In this document: in pieces, positions 17,726 through 25,904 of the stretch | How the letters are laid out: every line of letters starts with the position of its first letter | How positions within the stretch are numbered: position 1 is the stretch's first letter | Source of the DNA: Rhodopirellula bahusiensis | GTDB lineage: Bacteria; Planctomycetota; Planctomycetia; Pirellulales; Pirellulaceae | DNA: 64,000 nucleotides | Direction of reading: 5' to 3' | NCBI RefSeq assembly: GCF_002727185.1 | Contig: NZ_NIZW01000006.1 | Span: 186,001-250,000 of the forward strand | Translations under genes and position numbers: made by a program | The notes under the pieces: generated by a model | What the model saw: the letters and a program-made list of their open reading frames with translations, nothing else | Database searches by the model: none | Told to the model about the DNA's origin: nothing

Positions 17726-19117
17726 ATGAACGCCCTATTTGATTCCTTCCGTTGGGCCGTCCGCATCGGATCCTCCGCTTTCGCAATCGCCACGGTTTGC
17801 TGGATCAGTCCCGGACTCTGCGTCGCAGCCAAACCAGGCCAACCGGTCGTCGCTCGCGTCGAAATGCAATTCGCGAAAGAAGACAAGGTCGTCGATGTCA
17901 TCGCCAAAGGTGATCTGCTGACCGTCGTCGAAGATCGCGGGGAAGATTATGTGATCGTGACCCACGATGGGACTCGCGGTGCCGTCGACAAAGTCAACGC
18001 GGTCGAGCTGGCTGAATCGACCGAGATCTACACGGATCTGATCGAAGAATTCCCCGAGGAGGGCCGCTACCACACGCTCCGCGCGTCGGCATGGTGGGCA
18101 CTGGGCAAACAAGAAAAGGCAATGGAGGACTTCAACGAAGCCATCGACAAGGGCTACGAAGTCGCTCACGCCTACAGCAGCCGAGGCCTGTTTTTCGCGG
18201 CTCGCGGCGAACATGAGTCCGCCATCAAAGACTACGAACGTGCGTTGAAGCTCGATCCCGAGGACATCACCCCTCTCATCAATCGAGCCGCCGTTCGAAT
18301 GGCTCAGCGTGAATTCGAAGCCGCAATCGGCGACTACACCGAAGCTCTCGAGGTACGAGAGGGCAACGCGGGGCTACTTCGGCAGCGAGCTTTGGCTTAC
18401 AAGTCCGCCGGTGAGATGGAAAAAGCCATCGAGGACTACGACGCGATTGTCGACGACAACCCGGAAGACGTCGCGGCGATCATGGGCAGAGGCTACATCC
18501 GTTTTCAGCAGCACGAATACGCCGCGGCCGCCGCCGATTTTTCAGCGGCGCTTGAGTTGAACGAGAAAGACCCCGTCGCCTGGAACAATCGCGGATACAA
18601 CCGTTACCAGCTTGGCAAAGCGAAGGACGCGCTCACGGATTACGAGAAGGCGATCGAGTTGGCTCCCGAATACGGGTTGGCCCACCAGAACCGAGCTTGG
18701 TTGTTGGCGACCACCGACGACAAATCGTTGCGAGACGCTGACGCCGCCGTTGAAGCCGCGAAAAAGGCCTGCGAACTCAATGGCTACGGCAACGTCAGCG
18801 ACCTGTCCGCATTGGCGGCGGCGCTCGCGGCTCAAGGGGAATTCAAGGAAGCGGTTGGTTGGCAAGAAAAGGTAGTCGAGTCGGCTCCCGAAGACGCCAA
18901 AGAATTCGCGGGCAAAATCTTGGACCGATATCGAGCTGGAAAGCCCTATATCTCGGACCCCGCCGCGGCTGAGAAAGCTGACTTGGAAGCGGCCGAGAAA
19001 GCAGCCAATGCAAAAGCCGAGAAAGAAAACGCGGCTGCGAAGAAAGCCGCGGCGAAGCGATTGGCTGAAGAAGCTGAAAAAGACGCGAAAGCGACGGGAT
19101 TGGAGAAGGCCGAGTAG
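17726..19117 (+). CDS. Secreted TPR-repeat protein
   Basis: 463 residues. A signal peptide (FAIATVCWISPGLCVAAKPG) is followed at about residues 40-95 by an SH3-like or barrel segment (DKVVDVIAKGDLLTVVEDRG, YVIVTHDGTRGAVD). At least seven tetratricopeptide repeats follow (YHTLRASAWWALGKQEKAME, HAYSSRGLFFAARGEHESAI, AIMGRGYIRFQQHEYAAAAA, AWNNRGYNRYQLGKAKDALT). The last 70 residues are Ala/Lys/Glu-rich, a likely single helix or coiled coil. TPRs bind partner proteins; an export or envelope scaffolding role is plausible but no specific function is recognised. It is transcribed away from the YTV protein gene and upstream of the thioredoxin-protease. Confidence 0.85.
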   Translation: MNALFDSFRWAVRIGSSAFAIATVCWISPGLCVAAKPGQPVVARVEMQFAKEDKVVDVIAKGDLLTVVEDRGEDYVIVTHDGTRGAVDKVNAVELAESTEIYTDLIEEFPEEGRYHTLRASAWWALGKQEKAMEDFNEAIDKGYEVAHAYSSRGLFFAARGEHESAIKDYERALKLDPEDITPLINRAAVRMAQREFEAAIGDYTEALEVREGNAGLLRQRALAYKSAGEMEKAIEDYDAIVDDNPEDVAAIMGRGYIRFQQHEYAAAAADFSAALELNEKDPVAWNNRGYNRYQLGKAKDALTDYEKAIELAPEYGLAHQNRAWLLATTDDKSLRDADAAVEAAKKACELNGYGNVSDLSALAAALAAQGEFKEAVGWQEKVVESAPEDAKEFAGKILDRYRAGKPYISDPAAAEKADLEAAEKAANAKAEKENAAAKKAAAKRLAEEAEKDAKATGLEKAE

Positions 19118-19345
19118 TTCCCAACTGAAATCAATCGTTTCGCGAAAACGTTGGCTCGTTCAATTTTTTTGGAATTCTCGTCAGAAACGCTCAAGTTTTG
19201 GCGGATGGCCAATTCAATTGGGGTTGCCGTGGTTCGTGAGGATGTCCGACCATCGCGCGACGGACACAAAGTCGTTTCTTCGTCGCCAAGGATGGTGAGG
19301 GAGAGCTCAGGGACGCTTTGTGCTGAACGAACTATTCCATCGTCC

Positions 19346-19353
19346 AAGGAGGG
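19346..19353 (+). promoter_or_regulatory. Strong ribosome binding site AAGGAGGG
   Basis: AAGGAGGG is six bases before GTG 19360. It is one of the best Shine-Dalgarno matches in the window and decides the start of the thioredoxin-protease gene in favour of the GTG over the downstream ATG at 19432. Confidence 0.75.
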
Positions 19354-19359
19354 ACGAGA

Positions 19360-20883
19360 GTGCAAACGACTCATCAACTGGCTGGCGTTCTCGACCGATC
19401 ACGGCAATTTCGTTGGTTTGCCCAACATCTCATGATTCAGTTCATGGCCGTGTGTTTCTCATGTGCGGCGATCGCCTCATCCGCCTTCGCGACTGACGCC
19501 GTCTTGCTGGAGTTTTCCTCGGCTCAGTGCGGACCGTGCTTGGCCATGAAGCCGGTCGTTTCCGAACTGATCGCTCGCGGAGTCCCCGTCCGCCAAGTCG
19601 ATGTCGGCAGCGAAACTCACTTGGCCCGCCGGTTTGGAATCCGCAGCACACCGACCTATGTGGTCCTTCGCGAAGGAAAAGAAGTCACGCGATTGCTGGG
19701 CGTTCAATCAGTGAGCGAACTCTCTGCCGCCTTGAACCAATCCGCTGCTGGGCCCCTGATTCCCACACGCAGTTCTTCGACCGAACAAGCTTGGAACGAA
19801 CCTCAAACCCGGTTGGCCCCCCTGACCTCCGGACAAAACGCCGTCGATCACAGCCCACGCCGAGCAATCCGAAAAGAGCGAGCCGACAGCGGTTCAAATT
19901 TCGCTGGCGATTGGCAATCGATGAACAACGCTAACGGATCCTCCGAACGCTTGGTCAGCGCTCGCGATGCCGCCATGGAGCCGATGCCCAGCATGTCGCT
20001 GGCGGGCGCCATTGAGAACGCAAAAGCCGCAACGGTTCGCTTGCGAGTCTTCGACGGTCGCGGATACGGCGCCGGCACCGGAACGATCATCGACACCAAC
20101 GGCGACGAAGCCTTGGTGCTGACATGCGGCCACTTGTTCCGTGATGGCGAAGGCAAAGACCGAATCGAAGTGGACCTGTTTGTCGCTGGTGAAGTCCGCA
20201 CCGTCGAAGGCCAAGTGGTCGATTACGACGCTGGCGACCGCGACATCGGTCTGGTTGCCATTCGACCTGGTTTCCCAGTCACTCCCGTGAAGGTGATTCA
20301 AGAAGGCGAGAAGGTCAAAGTCGGACAAACCGCATTCAGCTATGGATGCGATCGAGGCGATGACCCAAGTCGTCGCGACACCCGAATCACTGGTGTCGAC
20401 AAATACAACCAAAACCTGGGCATGTCCAATCTTGAGATCGACGGTGCCCCGATTGATGGCCGCAGCGGTGGTGGCTTGTTTGACGACCGTGGCGTGTTGA
20501 TCGGTGTGTGCAATGCAGCCGACTACAAATCTGACTTGGGCATTTACACCGGACCAGGTTCGGTCCACTGGCAATTGGAACGGATTCAACTGGGGCGTTT
20601 GTATCAAGGCAGCCCCGCCGCTCCCGTCAGCAACGACCTGGCATCGACCGAGTCGGCTCCTTCGCCACCTTCGAATCAATTCGTTGGCGAACCAGCACTC
20701 AACGCCCCCAGCCAAAACGGTGCGAGCGGCCGCCAGTTCGGTGCAGCAACCGCAGGTGCCGCAACCGAAATGATCGTGATTTTACGGGATCCCAATGGCC
20801 AGCAACGCGAACAGGTGATGACACTGAACAGTCCCGATGCTGATTTGGTTCGTCAAATTCGCCAAGCCGCGATGAGTCGATAG
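19360..20883 (+). CDS. Thioredoxin domain fused to trypsin-like serine protease
   Basis: 507 residues from GTG 19360, chosen for its AAGGAGGG site. A hydrophobic export segment (residues about 27-44, MIQFMAVCFSCAAIASSAFA) is followed by a thioredoxin-like domain: LLEFSSAQCGPC with Cys57 and Cys60, cis-Pro block GIRSTPTYVV. After a linker of about 80 residues comes a chymotrypsin-like protease core: TCGHLF (His258), DRDIGLVAI (Asp295) and DGRSGGGLFDDRG (Ser369), in the right order for a catalytic triad. The remaining C-terminus is Ser/Pro/Gly-rich. No PDZ domain is seen, unlike DegP/HtrA. Known parts, unusual combination: a periplasmic or surface protease with a redox module. Target unknown. 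Confidence 0.85.
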   Translation: MQTTHQLAGVLDRSRQFRWFAQHLMIQFMAVCFSCAAIASSAFATDAVLLEFSSAQCGPCLAMKPVVSELIARGVPVRQVDVGSETHLARRFGIRSTPTYVVLREGKEVTRLLGVQSVSELSAALNQSAAGPLIPTRSSSTEQAWNEPQTRLAPLTSGQNAVDHSPRRAIRKERADSGSNFAGDWQSMNNANGSSERLVSARDAAMEPMPSMSLAGAIENAKAATVRLRVFDGRGYGAGTGTIIDTNGDEALVLTCGHLFRDGEGKDRIEVDLFVAGEVRTVEGQVVDYDAGDRDIGLVAIRPGFPVTPVKVIQEGEKVKVGQTAFSYGCDRGDDPSRRDTRITGVDKYNQNLGMSNLEIDGAPIDGRSGGGLFDDRGVLIGVCNAADYKSDLGIYTGPGSVHWQLERIQLGRLYQGSPAAPVSNDLASTESAPSPPSNQFVGEPALNAPSQNGASGRQFGAATAGAATEMIVILRDPNGQQREQVMTLNSPDADLVRQIRQAAMSR

Positions 20884-20885
20884 CG

Positions 20886-21674
20886 ATGGCAGGTCGAGGC
20901 CTGCGATACACGCTCGGAATTCTTTGGTGCCGCATCGTCCCTGCGTGGTGCCTTCGATACCGGTGCATGGAAATCGTTCGGCTTGGCGCCCCAGCCAACG
21001 CTCACGGATTGGCTCACCGAACCGAAGCGGGTGCCTACCTCGCTCGCAAGGTTGATTCACGCGATGAGATCGAAGCCGTCGAACGCGTGACGCTGTATCA
21101 GCGGAGTCCACCTCAGCGAGCAAGCGAACCAAGTAACAACAACATCTCGAGCGAGCCGTCGTTCCAGGCTTACGGTCTGTTCCTTGATGAGAGTCGAGAA
21201 CCGAACCTCTCGTCGAGCGACCAAGTTCACCCCGAGAAAGTAATTGTCGGTGGCGTGTGGCTCGCAGCCAAACGGTTCGACGAATCCGATTTGCATCTGC
21301 AAATTGAATTGTCGGAGCACCAGCATTGGCTCTTTGCCGCAAGACTGTTGCCAAACGTTCGAGGTCGCGGTGCCTATTCAACGCTACTTCATGAGGTGCT
21401 CTCATCCAGCGTATTGCCCGACCCTAAGAAAGCGGTGGCCGTTTGGGCAGCGATCAATCCCGCCAACCACCGCAGCATGCGGGCTCATGCCCGGTTCCAA
21501 ATCGCGAACGCCGGACGGATTCACGTGCTTCGGATAGGGCCGTTCGCCATCAGCTGGCGAGGCAGAACGTCAATCAGGCCAATGATGACGATGAATCCGA
21601 AGTGGACATTTCGCGGCAGCGAATCACCGATTCGATTGCGAATCGGCACCGATCAGTCAGCTGATCGGGTCTAG
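20886..21674 (+). CDS. GNAT-family acetyltransferase-like protein
   Basis: 262 residues, beginning two bases after the protease stop; a start at ATG 20967 is also possible and gives a more typical N-terminus (MEIVRLGAPANAH). The GNAT pattern is readable: EKVIVGGVWLAAKRF, then HWLFAARLLPNVRGRGAYSTLLHEVL, with RGRG as the acetyl-CoA pyrophosphate loop, and AVWAAINPANHRSMRAHARF as the conserved asparagine-containing strand/helix. The last 40 residues are basic and not GNAT-like. Substrate unknown. Its TAG overlaps the stop of the convergent response regulator (CTAG at 21671-21674), leaving no space for a terminator. Confidence 0.7.
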   Translation: MAGRGLRYTLGILWCRIVPAWCLRYRCMEIVRLGAPANAHGLAHRTEAGAYLARKVDSRDEIEAVERVTLYQRSPPQRASEPSNNNISSEPSFQAYGLFLDESREPNLSSSDQVHPEKVIVGGVWLAAKRFDESDLHLQIELSEHQHWLFAARLLPNVRGRGAYSTLLHEVLSSSVLPDPKKAVAVWAAINPANHRSMRAHARFQIANAGRIHVLRIGPFAISWRGRTSIRPMMTMNPKWTFRGSESPIRLRIGTDQSADRV

Positions 21675-22168
21675 GCTCGCAATGTGCCCGAGGGCGAGCG
21701 ACTGTGGTTCCCGGCTGCTGCGGTCACCGCGGCTTGTTGCAGGTGAATCATCAGCTTCTTGTGATCTCGAACGACACGCAAGAACTCGTCTTCACTGACT
21801 GGTTTTTGAATGTAGTCGTACACTCCCAGCTCGTCGCAACGTGTGCGATAGGACGCATCTTCGCATGCGGTCAGCACCACGGTCGTGACGCGAGACGAGT
21901 CCGATTGCAGCTCGGACATCTCTTCGAGAACATCGATTCCAGTGCCATCGGGAAGAATCATGTCCAACAACAGAAGGTCCAAACGCGGCGCCCGCGCGAA
22001 AATCCCCGTCCGTTTCATGAACAATATGGCTTCGTGAACGCTGCGGACCAGCGTCAATCGGTGATGCAAGCCGCTTCGTCGCAGAGCGTGAATGGTTACT
22101 CTCGCATCGACCAGTCCATCTTCCACCAACAGAATCTCCATTGGTTTCGTGCGTGAATCACCTAGCAT
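21671..22168 (-). CDS. Single-domain response regulator (REC only)
   Basis: 165 residues, one receiver domain without output domain. The acidic pair Glu16-Asp17 (LLVEDG), phosphoacceptor Asp69 (LLLLDMILPDGTG), Thr100 (VVLTACED) and Lys122 (IQKPVSEDEF) are all present, so it should be phosphorylated. The pattern is close to Rcp1-like regulators that pair with phytochrome or hybrid kinases. No histidine kinase is in the window. Its start overlaps the end of the hemerythrin-like gene by 11 bases, so the two are probably translated together. Confidence 0.93.
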   Translation of the reverse strand: MLGDSRTKPMEILLVEDGLVDARVTIHALRRSGLHHRLTLVRSVHEAILFMKRTGIFARAPRLDLLLLDMILPDGTGIDVLEEMSELQSDSSRVTTVVLTACEDASYRTRCDELGVYDYIQKPVSEDEFLRVVRDHKKLMIHLQQAAVTAAAGNHSRSPSGTLRA

Positions 22169-22733
22169 TCGACTGCTCCCTTTCGATCAGTTCGGCTTCG
22201 AGACGTTCATGACGGGTCATCTCACGAGAGAATTGTGCAACTTGTTCGGCGAAAGCCAGCAAAGCGGGGCGATCGCAACCTCGATATTGTAATTCCTCGG
22301 ACTGCTCGACGAGATCACAAAGGTCCAGATAGAGCCTGCAGTGCTGCTCGAGGGCCTGGTGCAACTGCCGCTGCACGTCGGCGAAATCCGGCTGGAGGGG
22401 AGCCAACTGGGGGGCAGGCCCCGCGGCGTGCAGGTAACCGTACGACTCTTCCAAGCCAAACTGCAGCGAGATCAGATCCCGCAACTCGCCAAGTGCTCGG
22501 ACGAATTGTTTGATTTGGTCGCGGGTGGTCGACTCAGCGTCCCACTCATCCGTTTCACACATCGCCCGCAATTCGCTGGCGGCGTGCCACAGATTTGGGT
22601 TGCTGTCCTTGATCTCTTGCAGGAAGGCTGCATTGATCAAAATTGTCTGGGAGGCGTTTTCACCATCCCGGACCAAAGCGTCGGGAGCACCCAGGGGTGC
22701 GTCCCTTCGAAGATCGGGTTTTGCGCTCGTCAT
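22158..22733 (-). CDS. Hemerythrin-like (HHE-type) four-helix protein
   Basis: 191 residues, predicted all-helical. The layout fits a hemerythrin/HHE bundle: LINAAFLQEIKDSNPNLWHAA, helix 2 with LGELRDLISLQFGLEESYGYL, helix 3 LHQALEQHCRLYLDLCDLVEQ and helix 4 REMTRHERLEAELIEREQS. Candidate metal ligands are His in NLWHAA, the Glu pair in FGLEES, His in LEQHCRL and His-Glu in TRHERLEAE. Not every canonical ligand is assured, so diiron and oxygen or NO binding are inferred. It overlaps the receiver-only regulator downstream by 11 bases. Confidence 0.6.
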   Translation of the reverse strand: MTSAKPDLRRDAPLGAPDALVRDGENASQTILINAAFLQEIKDSNPNLWHAASELRAMCETDEWDAESTTRDQIKQFVRALGELRDLISLQFGLEESYGYLHAAGPAPQLAPLQPDFADVQRQLHQALEQHCRLYLDLCDLVEQSEELQYRGCDRPALLAFAEQVAQFSREMTRHERLEAELIEREQSNAR

Positions 22734-23108
22734 ACCAATGCAATTCCTCCGTGCGTTGGTGGCCCGTTCTCTGGAAGATCACGTCCAGAGCAGTGACTGT
22801 GAGGGTACGATTGCTAGAACCGGTCGTCAAGGAATTTTGCCAGGGTGGTGGCGTAGAATGTCACCTCCTTTGCACTTGTCGAGGATCAGACTCCCTCTAA
22901 TCGTCGCCCTTTGACTAACGTGCGGCGCCAACCGGGGTAGACGCTCCCTTCGGTTGTGAGTCGTCGCCAGAATTTCGAGGACACTTCTGAATCGTTTCTT
23001 ATTACGATCTTCGCCATTGCCCCGTTTGACGAGTGGAATTTTGAAGACATGATGTCACTTAATTCCTCACCCCACCCCGAACGTCCCGCCCCACCAATTC
23101 GCGATTCA
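22734..23108. other. Intergenic region, no gene seen
   Basis: 375 bases between the divergent hemerythrin-like gene and the phosphatase start chosen here. The phosphatase frame is open from 22956, but the residues before 23109 do not look like a signal peptide. No RNA gene or clear promoter could be defended. Confidence 0.4.
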
Positions 23109-24866
23109 ATGATCTCGACAAGATTACAATTCGTTGCCTGTCTGCTCGCTTCTTTTTTGGCCATGCCCGCTTCTGGCGAGGAAACGGTTGCCAAGCTGCT
23201 CGAGAAAGCCAAAAGCTTGGTCGACATTGATGACGCGAGAGCACCTGGAGTGACGACCTCGGGTGAACCGGTGGTCGATCCTTTGCGTGAAATGCAATCC
23301 AATGCGATCAAGGAACAATCCGCTCCCTGGGGTCACTGGGGCAGCAACCCAAAGAAGTACAGCACGTGGACCAACCACAGCAACCGGATGGTGCCGCTGT
23401 ACACGTTTGGGTACACCCTGAATGACCTTCGAGAAAAGGGAAGCCTGTACAGCAACCCGGAACGAATGAAGGAACATTTTGGGCGAGTGGACGAAGAGTC
23501 GCTCAACCCAAACGCGAATTACTACGATCAAGTCGACGTCTACGACTTGCAGATGGCTGCGGTCAAATCGGGCAAGCGACACGTGATTCTGGTCGTCTAC
23601 GATGGAATGGATTGGCCGACCACCCGAGCGGCCTCGCTTTATCACAACCAAAGCAATCGCTATGACAGTGGACGCGGAACCGGCCTGATCTTCCAAGACT
23701 ACCGAGGCACAAAAACAGACTTCACCTTCTTGGTCACGACACCATTCGCCTCCAGTGCCAAGATCGATGTCAACTCACAAACGATCACCGCCCCCAGCAA
23801 CGATTCCACCGGCGGGTATTCACCCGATCGTGGAGGACGCATGCCTTGGCACGAACAATCACGTCGTGATTATGTGATCGGCCAAGACCGATTGGTGCCT
23901 CACACGGTCGCCGATTCAGCCGCAACAGCGACCAGTTTGATGTCTGGCGTGAAGACCTACAACGGTTCGATCAACGTGATGCCCGATGGATCACACGCGG
24001 TTCCAATCGCTCGTAAGTTGCAAGCCGATGGCTTCAAAGTCGGGGCGGTGACCAGCGTTCCCGTCAGCCATGCAACACCGGCATCAGCGTATGCCAACAA
24101 CGTCATTCGCCAGGACTATCAAGACATCACTCGCGACCTAGTTGGATTGCCATCGTCGTCTCACCGTCAAGAACCTTTGCCGGGTTTGGATCTACTGATC
24201 GGCGGTGGATGGGGAGAAGGCACGGGCGAAGACAAATCACAAGGCGACAACTTCTTGAAAGGCAACAAGTACTTTCATGAATCCGATCGAGATGCTCTGA
24301 AGAAGAACTACAAAGCAGGAAAGCCAAACTCCTACGTTGTCGCTGAACGAACCGAAGGAGAGTCCGGAGTGGACGTTTTGAAGACTGCAACCGAAAAGGC
24401 GATCAAAGAAGAGGCACGCCTGCTTGGTTTCTTTGGCACCAAAGGCGGTCACCTCCCATTCCAAACCGCAGATGGCAACTTCAATCCAACCTTCGATGTC
24501 AAGGGAACGGAGCGTTACACCCGTGCCGACGTCGTGGAGAACCCAACGGTTTCTGACATGACGCAGTCCGCCTTGGACTTCCTATCCGCTCCGCAGAAGG
24601 GCTCGGACGAAAAGTCCGACTTCTGGTTGATGGTCGAAGCAGGCGATGTCGACTGGGCCAACCACGCGAATAATTTGGACAGCAGCATCGGAGCTGTCTT
24701 CAGTGGCAATGACGCCTTCGGAACCATCGTGAATTGGGTGGAAGAGAACGAAGCGTGGGATGACACGGCTGTGTTCGTCACCAGCGACCACGGTCACTTC
24801 TTGGTGATCGAAAACGTTGACGCGATCAGCGATGCAGCTCAAACGGCTGCGGCCGCCAACCGCTGA
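23109..24866 (+). CDS. Alkaline phosphatase (PhoA superfamily), secreted
   Basis: 585 residues from ATG 23109, which starts a signal peptide (FVACLLASFLAMPASGEE). Metal and catalytic motifs of the alkaline phosphatase superfamily are present: LVVYDGMDWPT (metal Asp), HTVADSAATATSLMSG, whose Ser (about residue 270) follows Asp as in the PhoA Asp-Ser-Ala nucleophile, SVPVSHATPASAY, LMVEAGDVDWANHANN and VFVTSDHGHFLV. It should hydrolyse phosphomonoesters outside the cytoplasm. It is longer than E. coli PhoA, with an extra N-terminal stretch of about 130 residues. Transcribed alone or with the oxidoreductase 50 bases downstream. No PHO box could be defended. Confidence 0.92.
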   Translation: MISTRLQFVACLLASFLAMPASGEETVAKLLEKAKSLVDIDDARAPGVTTSGEPVVDPLREMQSNAIKEQSAPWGHWGSNPKKYSTWTNHSNRMVPLYTFGYTLNDLREKGSLYSNPERMKEHFGRVDEESLNPNANYYDQVDVYDLQMAAVKSGKRHVILVVYDGMDWPTTRAASLYHNQSNRYDSGRGTGLIFQDYRGTKTDFTFLVTTPFASSAKIDVNSQTITAPSNDSTGGYSPDRGGRMPWHEQSRRDYVIGQDRLVPHTVADSAATATSLMSGVKTYNGSINVMPDGSHAVPIARKLQADGFKVGAVTSVPVSHATPASAYANNVIRQDYQDITRDLVGLPSSSHRQEPLPGLDLLIGGGWGEGTGEDKSQGDNFLKGNKYFHESDRDALKKNYKAGKPNSYVVAERTEGESGVDVLKTATEKAIKEEARLLGFFGTKGGHLPFQTADGNFNPTFDVKGTERYTRADVVENPTVSDMTQSALDFLSAPQKGSDEKSDFWLMVEAGDVDWANHANNLDSSIGAVFSGNDAFGTIVNWVEENEAWDDTAVFVTSDHGHFLVIENVDAISDAAQTAAAANR

Positions 24867-24916
24867 TCCAGCGGACAATCTCCAGTGCACAACTCATTGA
24901 AAAGAAGTGAATCTCC

Positions 24917-25903
24917 ATGACAATCCGCTGGGGACTGATCGGCACCGGTGACATCGCCCACAAACGCGTCGCGGCGGCCATCCAGAGTGACTCTCGCTCG
25001 GAATTGGTCGCTGTTTGCCGACGCAGCGAGCGCGAATTGCATCAATTTGCGAACCAGCACAACGTTCCTCATCGATTCACTGATTCGCAGCAGTTGATCG
25101 AATCGCCGGAGGTCGACGCGGTCTACATCGCCACGCCTGTCGATTGCCATTGCCCACAAACAATCGCGGCGGCAAACGCGGGCAAGCATGTCTTGGTCGA
25201 GAAACCAATGGCGATCGATCCTGAACAATGCCAACGCATGATCGAAGCGTGCGAGCGGGAGGGAGTGACTCTTGGCGTCGCCTATTACCGGCGTTTCTAT
25301 CCCGCGGTGGAGCGAATCAAGCAACTGATCGAATCAGGAGCCTTGGGCCGTGTGCTGTCGATCGCCTGCGTGACTGGCAATCCAAATTGTTTTCCGGTTG
25401 ATGATTGGCGAGTCATCACCGACCGAGGTGGCGGGGGCCCGTTGATGGACATCGGCAGCCATCGATTGGATCTGTTCTTGTACCTATTCGGCGAAGTTCA
25501 AACGGTTCAATCTAGCGTCATCGATTCGCCTGACTTCGAGGCCGAGCAGGTGGCAACCCTGTTGATGCAATTCAAAAACGGCGTTCACGGCGTGTTGCAA
25601 ACCTACTTTGGCACCGTCAACACTCCCGATCGATTGGAAGTCATCGGGACCGAAGGAAGAGTCACCATCGAAGACCTCAACGGCGACGAACTGAATCGGT
25701 TTCACTCCGAAGGAGTCACGCAAGAATCTCATCCGCCCGCCGAGAACTTGCACGCACCGTTGATCGAAGACTTCACGCTGTCGCTCGAGCAAAAACGCGC
25801 CCCGAAAATCAATGGTTTCCGGGGCAAGCAAACCAACGACATCATCGAGCTAGCTTACGAGAACGCCGGTGGATCCAATCGAACCGCCGGCGATTTGCGC
25901 TGA
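24917..25903 (+). CDS. Gfo/Idh/MocA family oxidoreductase
   Basis: 328 residues. N-terminal Rossmann NAD(P) fold with WGLIGTGDIAHKRVAAAIQ and the conserved VDAVYIATP and GKHVLVEKPMAIDPEQC blocks. The Lys in EKP is the usual catalytic or cofactor-contacting residue. The C-terminal alpha/beta substrate domain includes RGGGGPLMDIGSHRLDLFLYL, with the conserved Asp-Ile-Gly-x-His motif. Cytoplasmic, with no export signal. Substrate is probably a sugar or inositol derivative but is not decidable. Its stop is one base from the convergent RtcB stop. Confidence 0.93.
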   Translation: MTIRWGLIGTGDIAHKRVAAAIQSDSRSELVAVCRRSERELHQFANQHNVPHRFTDSQQLIESPEVDAVYIATPVDCHCPQTIAAANAGKHVLVEKPMAIDPEQCQRMIEACEREGVTLGVAYYRRFYPAVERIKQLIESGALGRVLSIACVTGNPNCFPVDDWRVITDRGGGGPLMDIGSHRLDLFLYLFGEVQTVQSSVIDSPDFEAEQVATLLMQFKNGVHGVLQTYFGTVNTPDRLEVIGTEGRVTIEDLNGDELNRFHSEGVTQESHPPAENLHAPLIEDFTLSLEQKRAPKINGFRGKQTNDIIELAYENAGGSNRTAGDLR

Positions 25904-25904
25904 C

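Noticed and set aside
19138-19147. TTTCGCGAAA palindrome after the TPR gene
   Set aside because: Ten bases of common composition; the flanking arms do not pair, so it is neither terminator nor a strong operator.
20782-21405. 207-residue minus-strand frame opposite the acetyltransferase
   Set aside because: The composition is Arg/His-rich shadow type, while the plus strand shows a coherent GNAT pattern.
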